From NCBI GenBank assembly GCA_016800925.1, contig JABCPU010000750.1, forward strand, positions 1-27,738: a stretch of DNA of 27,738 nt. The letters are read 5' to 3'. Position 1 is the first letter of the stretch, and each line of letters starts with the position of its first letter. This stretch comes from Suillus spraguei. Lineage: Eukaryota; Basidiomycota; Agaricomycetes; Boletales; Suillaceae. This document shows, in pieces, positions 21,196 to 27,738 of this stretch. Position numbers and translations under genes: made by a program. The notes beneath the pieces are model-generated. The model had not been told where the DNA came from. It did no database searches and was given only the letters and a program-made list of their open reading frames with translations.

Positions 21196-22996
21196 CTCAG
21201 CTAGTTTAGTACCCGCAACATGATGTAGTTCAATGTCGAAGAGTGACAATGTTAATTGCCAGTGAGCTTGTCGTTGTGTTAACTTCTGTGCGGTACAGAA
21301 GTATAGAAGGTTTTTGTGATCAGTGAAGATGAGGACAGTAAGGGCGCTTCCTTCAAGATAGGATAGTAACACCATTCATTTAATGTGCGGATGACTGCAA
21401 GTAACTCCAATCAAAAATTTGATAGTTACGCTCCGCTGGGTTCAATGACTGAGACAAGTAGGTGCATGGGTGGTAGATGCTGTTTTCGTCGGTTTGCAAT
21501 AGGACACCTCCCGTTGCTACAAGAGAAGCATCAGTCGCGACCGCAAATTGCCGGGATGGATCTGGATTGCGAAGTACCGGTTGTTTGATGAAGCGTTCCT
21601 TGAGATCTTGAAAGGTGTCCTGACATTGAGTCGTCCAAAGGAAGGGAGTATCCTTCTTTGTGAGATCAATAAGGGGTCGTGCGATATCGGAGTAGTGGGA
21701 AATGAATGTGTGGTAGAAGTTGCAGAAGCCGAGGAATGACTGAACATCTTTTACTGATTTCGGAGTTGGCCATTCGGCGATTCCTCTGGTTTTGGCGGTG
21801 TCCATAGCCACTTGTCCAGGACGAATGATCATTCCAAGGTACTCCACTTCTTCTGCATCGAAGGTACATTTTTCCAGTTTCAGGAATAAGTGCTCGTTTC
21901 ATATTTTCATCAAGACTCGTCTAGTCCGTTCGCGGTGTTCTGCCATTGTTGTGGAGAAGATCAGGATATCGTCCATGTAAATAACCATCCATCCTTCATC
22001 GATTTCTTGCTGGAAGGTACAATTCATATACCCTTGGAAGGTTGCAGGGGAATTGCAAAGGCCAAAGAACATGACATTTAGTTCGAAGAGACCAAATTCC
22101 GTAGTAAATGCTGCTTTCCAGCGATCATCAGGATGGATGTGAATATTATTGTAACTGGACCGGATATCCATTTTCATAAAGAATTGTGCATTGTGAAGGC
22201 ATGCGACAAGAGAGATAGTGAGTGGAAGCGGGTAAGCGTTCTTGACCATCCAATCATTGATGTAGCGGTAATCTTGACAGGGACGTAATTCTCCACTCTT
22301 CTTTCCTACGAAGAAGAAGCCACTGGCTTGGGGTGACTTCGATTCCGAAATGAAGCCTTTTGCAACGTTTTCGTCAATGAACATTTTAACGGCAGCGCGT
22401 TCTTTTTCTGACAATGGGTAAACCTTAGATGTACGAGGGATGAAACCGGGTTTGGTATCAATATGATGATCAATACCAGGGCGTTCAGGGGGTAGTTTGT
22501 TCAGACCATCTTTAGCAAAGACATCCGCGAAGTCGTGCAGGTATTCCGGAACCAATTCTTTGAAGGGCTTCTTTTCTTTTCCTTCTCATCCGTGGTGAAT
22601 TCCTGAGCTTTATTACTGTATTTCGGAGGAGGAAGGGAGATTGTGGAATAGTTAGGGAGTTGTTCGAGTTGAGAAGTTCCATCTCGTGTGAGAGGTGTAT
22701 CCATGGATACTTCGTCAATGATTCTCATGTTAATTCTGTCGACATCATACTCCACAAGGAACTCTCTGTCTCTGAGCTCGTAAGAAGAAATTTTGCGTAC
22801 TTCCGGTGCATGCCAAACATCCTGCATCATATTAAATTGTTCATCATCTTTGGTGGGTATGGTGGTCGTCATGGGTTCGTCCGGATCAGGAATTTCTTCG
22901 ATGGAAGGGTGAGCAACTTGGGCAGTACGAAGTACTTAGTTAATTTTGGGATATTATGAGCTCTTCCTCTAAGATCGTCGTCAGGTTTCTGCTTTC
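21196..22996 (-). pseudogene. Gypsy2 reverse transcriptase and RNase H
   Basis: The 5' end is a pre-RT linker (22501-22872; DVWHAPEVRKISSYELRDRE). After a frameshift the RT is open at 21899-22555: FADVFAKDGLNKLPPERPG, GELRPCQDYRYIND, MKMDIRSSYNNIHIHPDD, FGLCNSPATFQGYMN and an intact polymerase motif VIYMDDILIFS. A shift at about 21900 leads to MEYLGMIIRPGQVAMDTAK and the RT connection/RNase H (21380-21847; FAVATDASLVATGGVLLQ). Then comes VLIFTDHKNLLYFCTAQKLT and FDIELHHVAGTKLA (to about 21196). No protease is seen: the element ends at 22996 against an LTR. This is the best preserved RT in the window but still frame-broken. Confidence 0.9.
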
Positions 22997-23417
22997 CATG
23001 TCACATGACTCTGACTCATATGCTCAACGCATCTGTACTATAGTTGCCTTCCTTATCTGGATACGCACTTACTTTCTCACGCCTCTCTTGGTCCGTGCGC
23101 ACATATTGGTCTATTTAAGCACGTTGTACTTGTAGTAGATTCTTTACTTTAATCTTACTGGGTTTTACCTGGAACTTCCTTTGCTTAGGTCTCCAACCTA
23201 AGTCGTCTTGAATTGTCTCTAAGTCTAAGCACTCCTTAGCCTTAGTCTCTATTCTCGTAGAACCTCTCAGACTTGTCTTTGAGGCCGAACCTTTGATCGT
23301 ACTCGGAACGCGTTCCTTGTACTTTCACCTTGTCCTCTCTTGGACATTGTAAGAACTTCCCAGCAGATCATCTGTGTCTTTTCACTGTCACTGGTGATGC
23401 TACCCCAGTTCATAACA
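22997..23417 (+). mobile_element. Family-C LTR in opposite orientation to gypsy2
   Basis: Runs from CATGTCACATGACTCTGACT to CCCCAGTTCATAACA. It lacks about 50 bp of the LTR start but is otherwise a full copy. It sits at the truncated 5' end of gypsy2 yet is inverted relative to the 3' LTR at 16025-17389, so it is not the normal 5' LTR. The flank after it is AAAGA (23418-23422). Confidence 0.85.
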
Positions 23418-23469
23418 AAAGATTAAAGTCTATTCCGTACTATACGGGTCACCCGACCCACATAATCTC

Positions 23470-23880
23470 CCGTCAAAGACAGGCCAGCAGATGATGGGCC
23501 AAGGTTATGTATATCCTCGATGTTGACGGATGGGCCGGGGGAATATTATTTCCGATGGAGATGGGTGGGCCGGGAGACTTGTATTTTTGGGAGAGACGGG
23601 TGGGCCGAGGGAAACATGATTTCTGATGTTGATGGATGGGCCAGGGGATATAATCCCCGACAGAGATGGGTGGGCTCATCTGGGTAGTATGTAGAGTAGG
23701 ATATTATAGACAGCTGGGCTGAAGAGAGATGCAAGGCAAATATTATTGCATAGACGGGTGGGCCGAGGTAAGAGAATATTACATATACGGGTGGGCCGAG
23801 GGTGCAGTAAAATATTTATTGCATAGACGGGTGGGCCGAGGTAAAATATATTACATATACGGGTGGGCCTAGATATGTAT
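23470..23880 (+). repeat. GGGTGGGCC minisatellite
   Basis: About ten degenerate copies of a motif like GACGGGTGGGCCGAGG, spaced 30-45 bp apart, for example near 23566, 23598, 23752, 23786, 23826 and 23860. AT-rich spacers (AATATTACATATA, AATATTTATTGCATA) alternate. The last four or so units are the most alike and form a two-step period of about 70 bp. No gene is seen. Confidence 0.8.
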
Positions 23881-24748
23881 CATAAAGATGTACAGCTGAT
23901 GTAGCCACCAGAGAATCAAACACATAGGATACATGCACCCTATGAGTGCATATACATACCATCAACCACCAAAATCTAAACCCTGAAGCACGAAAACCTG
24001 AATTCATCATGTCTGACATTCATCGATAATTGAGGTGCCGGGTGCCAGGTGCCAAGTCCCGAATCCAGGAACTCGAAACTGGAGATGCAAACTAGAGATT
24101 TCCTGAATTCCAGATACCCGGACACCCGAAACACAACACACAAGGTGAAAGATTTAAAGTCCATGTGTGGAGTCATCTAGTGCTGAGTGCCGGGTGTGGG
24201 TGCAGAGTACTGAAACTAGAAACTAGAAACTCGAGATTCGAGACAAAACAGACATCTACCAAAAATGTGTGGATCAAAGTTTTGTTGTTGCCTGACATGT
24301 GTCTGAGTCCCGAGGACCGAACCCTGAAATTGTAGACTACCGGATTTCGGGATTGGGGGTTCGGCACTCGAGATTCAAGATTTGAGATGAAAAAGATATC
24401 TACCATACATGTGTGGATCAAAGTCATTATATTGCCTAACATTGTTTTCGGTCTCAAGTGCAAAAGCCTGAGTACCGAACCGTGAACCCCTAAATAGTAG
24501 ACTACCAGATTTCGGAGTTCGGAGTTCGGCACTTAGAATGTGTTGATCAATAGGTGTCTATTGCCTCACATTGTTCTGAGTCCCGAGTTGCGAGTGCTGG
24601 GTGCCGGGGTTCAGGGTTCAGCACTGACAATATGTTGCTCAAGATCTTTCACATTATGAGTACCAAGTCCCGAGTCCCGAGTGCCGGGTGCCAGAGTTCG
24701 GGGTTCGGCACATAAAATATGTGGATCGAGGTCTTTCACATTGTTTTG
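23881..24748 (+). repeat. Degenerate GC-rich repeat, left flank of the satellite
   Basis: Irregular copies of blocks such as GAGTGCCGGGTGCC, TTCGGGGTTCGGCAC and ATGTGTGGATCAAAG recur at about 100-160 bp intervals from 24030. Identity to the 78-bp unit rises toward the right. Reading frames here are products of repeat structure. 23881-24030 is unique-looking sequence in which I see nothing. Confidence 0.7.
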
Positions 24749-24949
24749 ACTGCCGAACCCCGAGCTCCGGCACCCGGGAGTTAGCACAATGTGAGGCAAT
24801 ACCATGATATTGATTTACACATGTTGAGTGCCAAACCCCAAGTGCCGGAGCTTGGGGGTCGGCAGTCAAAACAATGTGAAAGACCTCGATCCACATATTG
24901 TATGTGCTGAACCCCGAACTCCAGCACCTGGCACTCGGGACTCGGGACT
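24669..24949. repeat. Inverted repeat, ~100-bp arms
   Basis: Arms 24669-24769 and about 24849-24949 are reverse complements with only a few mismatches. Both contain ATGTGGATCGAGGTCTTTCA and TTGTTTTGACTGCCGA in opposite senses. The loop is about 80 bp, one unit of the satellite. Confidence 0.8.
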
Positions 24950-25930
24950 TCCCGAGCTCTGGCACCCGGGAGTTAGCACAATGTGAGGCAATACCATGAT
25001 ATTGATTTACACAAGTTGAGTGCTGAACCCCAAGCTCTGGCACCCGGGAGTTAGCACAATGTGAGGCAATACCATGATATTGATGTACACATGTTGACTG
25101 CCGAACCCCGAGCTCCGGCACCCAGGAGTTAGCACAATGTGAGGCAATACCATGATATTGATTTACACAAGTTGAGTGCCGAACCCCGAGCTCTGGCACC
25201 CGGCACTCAGGGATCGGCACTCGAATTGTGTAAATCAATATCATGGTATTGCCTCACATTGTGCTAACTCCCAGGTGCCGGAGCTCGGGGTTCGGCAGTC
25301 AACTTGTGTAAATCAATATCATGGTATTGCCTCACATTGTGCTAACTCCCAGGTGCCAGAGCTCGGGGTTCGGCAGTCAACTTGTGTAAATCAATATCAT
25401 GGTATTGCCTCACATTGTGCTAACTCCCGGGTGCTGGAGCTTGGGGTTCGGCACTCAACATGTGTAAATCAATATTATGGTATTGCCTCACATTGTGCTA
25501 ACTCCCGGGTGCTGGAGCTCGGGGTTCGGCACTCAACATGTGTACATCAATATCATGGTATTGCCTCACATTGTGCTAACTCCCAGGTGCCGGAGCTCGG
25601 GGTTCGGCAGTCAACTTGTGTAAATCAATATCATGGTATTGCCTCACATTGTGCTAACTCCCGGGTGCCGGAGCTTGGGGTTCGGCACTCAACATGTGTA
25701 AATCAATATCATGGTATTGCCTCACATTGTGCTAACTCCCAGGTGCCGGAGCTCGGGGTTCAGCACTCAACATGTGTAAATCAATATTATGGTATTTCCT
25801 CACATTGTGCTAACTCCCGGGTGCCGGAGCTCGGGGTTCGGCACTCAACATGTGTACATCAATATCATGGTATTGCCTCACATGGTAACCCGGCACTCGG
25901 TGATCGTGATTCGGGACTCAACTTTGTATT
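24749..25930. repeat. 78-bp satellite array with orientation switches
   Basis: The unit is 78 bp: TGCCGGAGCTCGGGGTTCGG, a short variable piece, GTGTAAATCAATATCATGGT, then ATTGCCTCACATTGTGCTAA. Units read on the minus strand across most of 24749-25198 and on + from about 25226 to 25905 (nine units). Because 78 is a multiple of 3 and the unit lacks stops in one frame, both arms look like long ORFs encoding the same 26-residue repeat (VPELGVR, STCVNQYHGIASH). I regard this as satellite DNA, not genes. Confidence 0.88.
25125..25271. repeat. Perfect 46-bp inverted repeat at the main orientation switch
   Basis: 25125-25170 is the exact reverse complement of 25226-25271 (TTGTGTAAATC...CTAACTCC), with a 55-bp spacer. 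Similarity continues outward on both sides for about three satellite units with few mismatches, so the full arms exceed 200 bp. Confidence 0.9.
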
Positions 25931-26620
25931 GCCTCACATGGTTCTAACTCACGGGTGGCGGGGTTCGGGGGTCGTTGTTAAAATATGTGGATCGATATCT
26001 GTCTCATTGTTATGAGTACCAAGTCCCGAGTCCTGAGTGCTGGGTGCCGGAGTTCGGGGTTCGGCATTCAACATGTGTACATCAATATCTTTGTATTGAC
26101 TCACATTGTTCTCACTCCTGGGTGCTGGGGTTCGGGGTTGGGTGGTTAAATATGTGGAGCGATATCTTTCACATGGTTATGAGTCCCGAGTCCAGATTCC
26201 CAACTGCCGGGTGCCGGAGTTCGGGGTTCGGCACTCCCCACGTGTAAATCAATATCTTGGTATTGCCTCACATGTTTCTAACTCCCGGGTGCCGGGGTTC
26301 GGGGTTCAGTGATAGAAAATGTGCATCGACATCTTTCACATTGTTATAAGTTCTAAGGCCCAAGTTCCGAGTGCCGGGTGCCAGAGTTCAGGGTTCGGGA
26401 CTGAACATGTGTCAATCAATATCTTTGTATTGCCTCACATGGTTCGAACTCCCGAGTGCCGGAGTTAGGGGTTCAGCACATCAAATATGTGGATCGATAT
26501 CTGTCAGATGGTGATGAGTCCCAACTCCAGGGTCCTGGGGTGCGGGGTTCGGCACTTAAGATATATGGAATGATGTGTTTCACAATGTGACCCGGCACCC
26601 AGGACAAGGTAACTCGACAG
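25931..26620 (+). repeat. Degenerate satellite, right flank
   Basis: Two alternating diverged unit types. One resembles the 78-bp unit. The other carries TATGAGTCCCGAGT and AATATGTGGATCGATATCT, which also occurs on the left side near 24660-24740. Identity falls toward 26620. 26621-26786 holds no gene or repeat that I can support. Confidence 0.7.
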
Positions 26621-26786
26621 AGATGTTTCAAATTCTTTAAATTGTGTGTTGTGCTTGAGGTAGCCGGATATCTGGCATTCGCGAAATATCCATTGTGAAT
26701 CTCCATTGTCCTGTTCCGGATGTCCGGCCTTGGCATCCAGCACTGACATTCATTCAACCATTGTATATACATCTATGAACATACAC

Positions 26787-27724
26787 TTATGTAGCCATTT
26801 CACCCTCATCAGCAGAGGGTTCAACCTTCACCTCAACATCCATATCATCAGAATCATATTCTGGCACAAGGTTGCCTGGATCATCTGGGTCCACAAGTTC
26901 AGATAAGGTCAGATGGTCATAGACAATTGGGGTGACTCACAAGCTGATGCAGGTGCAGGTGTCTTGGGGGCAGTGATTGTCTTGCTGCGCCCACGGGACT
27001 GTGCCTTGGGTGTGGTCACAGCAGGGACAGCTGGAGTGCCGGAGGGGCCACGAGATTGACTGTGAGTTCGGGCTTTGGACTGTGAGGCAGCCGGCATTGG
27101 AGGGAGCTCTGGAAGGTGTCCTGGAGCGAGCCTGCCGGGTGGTAGACTTCCCTCGAATATGTTTTGGCAGGGATCCCATGGATGCTGGGACACATTTGAT
27201 CTTCTTGGTGGCGCAGCAGACGCACAACAAACATGGGGCACAGGTCCTCCTGTCCAACCGAGTGGCGCAGGGCCACTTCTCCTGGGTGCAATAATGGCAG
27301 GGGTTGTTCTGTGGGTTCCATTAGTTGATGGACTCATTGGAATTCATTAGAGTACTCACTGGGCCGGGAATGAGAATATCACCTGTATCCATGACTGCAG
27401 GTTCCTCAGCCGGAGTGCTGGACATTGCCTGGGGGGTCTCGACAACCTCCAGACGACTGCCGGAGGTGGCCTGACAATGGGTAAGTACAGGCGGGAGGTC
27501 CGGACAAAGAATCATGACTCACCATCACCTTGGGTGGACTGCCGGCAATGAGCTGGTGATATATAAGCATTTTCCCAAGTGCCGGACAACTAAATATTAC
27601 TTACTGAAGCAGGCCCAAACAATTGCTTCTTTGGGGAACGTGGTGAACGAGGGGAATGAGGCGTCCCTACACCAATTATGGAAGGCCGGGGAACGTTGAG
27701 CGCCGGCACTCCACTCGAAATAGG
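26787..27724 (-). CDS. Spliced gene for a cysteine-cluster (Zn2Cys6-like) protein, partial
   Basis: Five exons read on -: 27605-27724, 27523-27552, 27360-27470, 26941-27308 and 26787-26884. The first three introns fall between codons and keep one open frame; intron 3 removes an in-frame TAA. The first visible exon follows an acceptor-like TTTTCTGTAG (27725 onward), so the gene continues past the edge. Visible residues 1-87 are Pro/Ser-rich (TPHSPRSPRSPKKQLFG) then acidic. Residues 91-126 hold CHYCTQEKWPC and CVCCATKKIKC, giving C-x2-C-x6-C-x14-C-x2-C-x6-C plus an extra CAPC, like a stretched fungal zinc cluster. A Ser/Pro/Lys/Arg stretch (QSRGRSKTITAPKTP) and an acidic tail (YDSDDMDVEVKVE) follow. 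These last parts need a +1 frame change near 27100-27130, so it may be a pseudogene; otherwise the zinc frame ends just after CTCISL. A DNA-binding role is inference. Confidence 0.6.
26885..26940 (-). other. Intron 4 (56 bp)
   Basis: Donor GTGAGT, branch-like CTGAC, acceptor ACCCAG. Splicing joins ...APASA to YDPGNLVPEYDSDD in the frame of the basic region. In the zinc-cluster frame a stop follows with or without splicing. Confidence 0.55.
27309..27359 (-). other. Intron 3 (51 bp)
   Basis: Donor GTGAGT, branch-like AACTAATG, acceptor CCCACAG. It contains an in-frame TAA that splicing removes, joining IPGP directly to NNPCHYC. Confidence 0.65.
27471..27522 (-). other. Intron 2 (52 bp)
   Basis: Donor GTGAGT, branch-like TACTTACC, acceptor TTGTCAG. 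It lies between codons. The preceding exon is only 30 bp. Confidence 0.6.
27553..27604 (-). other. Intron 1 (52 bp)
   Basis: Donor GTAAGT, CTTAT-like branch sequence about 14 bp before the end, acceptor CACCAG. It lies between codons. Confidence 0.6.
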
Positions 27725-27738
27725 CTACAGAAAATGAG

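Noticed and set aside
16025..23417. Complete gypsy element with paired LTRs
   Set aside because: The two C LTRs point in opposite directions and the protease region is missing, so the 5' end is rearranged.
24654..25244. 196-codon minus-strand ORF
   Set aside because: It is the inverted arm of the same satellite and encodes the same repeat; not an independent gene.
25226..25905. CRISPR-like regular repeats
   Set aside because: Units are contiguous with no unique spacers, and the genome is eukaryotic.
25176..26015. 279-codon ORF with nine near-identical 26-residue repeats
   Set aside because: The unit is 78 bp satellite DNA. The same frame is open on the opposite strand in the inverted arm, and flanking units drift without regard to codon position.
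26977..27350. Plus-strand ORFs of 91-105 codons over the zinc-cluster gene
   Set aside because: The minus strand has three frame-consistent introns and a cysteine cluster in this interval; the plus frames show no motif.

Overview
The window looks like a transposon-rich block of a filamentous basidiomycete genome, probably an agaricomycete. The evidence is chromodomain Ty3/gypsy elements, a Ty1/copia element with a PPT-flanked LTR, and a DIRS-like RT/RNase H element of a type I associate with mushroom genomes. At the right edge there is also a gene with 51-56 bp GT-AG introns, typical of basidiomycetes. I cannot name the species. No prokaryotic operon, rRNA, tRNA or CRISPR array was recognised.

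Layout. Bases 1-1833 are the 3' part of a decayed chromodomain gypsy element on + (integrase, chromodomain, then a short downstream ORF). A piece of its LTR family (family C) follows at 1866-2076. Bases 2077-9170 are a decayed copia element, from protease to 3' LTR. It is split by a 1.6 kb family-A LTR (4043-6462, itself carrying a 777 bp solo family-E LTR) and by a 918 bp family-B LTR (6592-7509). From about 9720 to 16024 lies a DIRS-like element (gag-like ORF, CCCH zinc motif, RT, RNase H). It has been cut in turn by a family-A LTR (with B and E pieces inside), a solo family-C LTR, a family-B LTR and a second gypsy element. That second gypsy element is on - (23000 down to 16025). It carries RT, RNase H, integrase, chromodomain and then a CCHC zinc-knuckle ORF immediately before its PPT and 3' LTR, so the gag-like ORF follows pol. 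A family-A fragment splits it at 20348-21195, and an oppositely oriented C LTR caps its 5' end.

Bases 23470-26620 are satellite-like. First comes a GGGTGGGCC minisatellite, then a degenerate GC-rich repeat, then a 78-bp repeat that changes orientation several times and forms long inverted repeats. The last kilobase (26787-27724, - strand) is the only candidate host gene: five exons and four short introns encoding a cysteine-cluster protein with a basic middle and an acidic tail, possibly frameshifted.

Almost all retroelement coding sequence here is broken by frameshifts and stops. The clean target-site duplications and the restored reading frames across insertions allow the order of insertion to be read from the sequence. 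Several of the lesions and duplication mismatches fit CpG to TpG/CpA decay.
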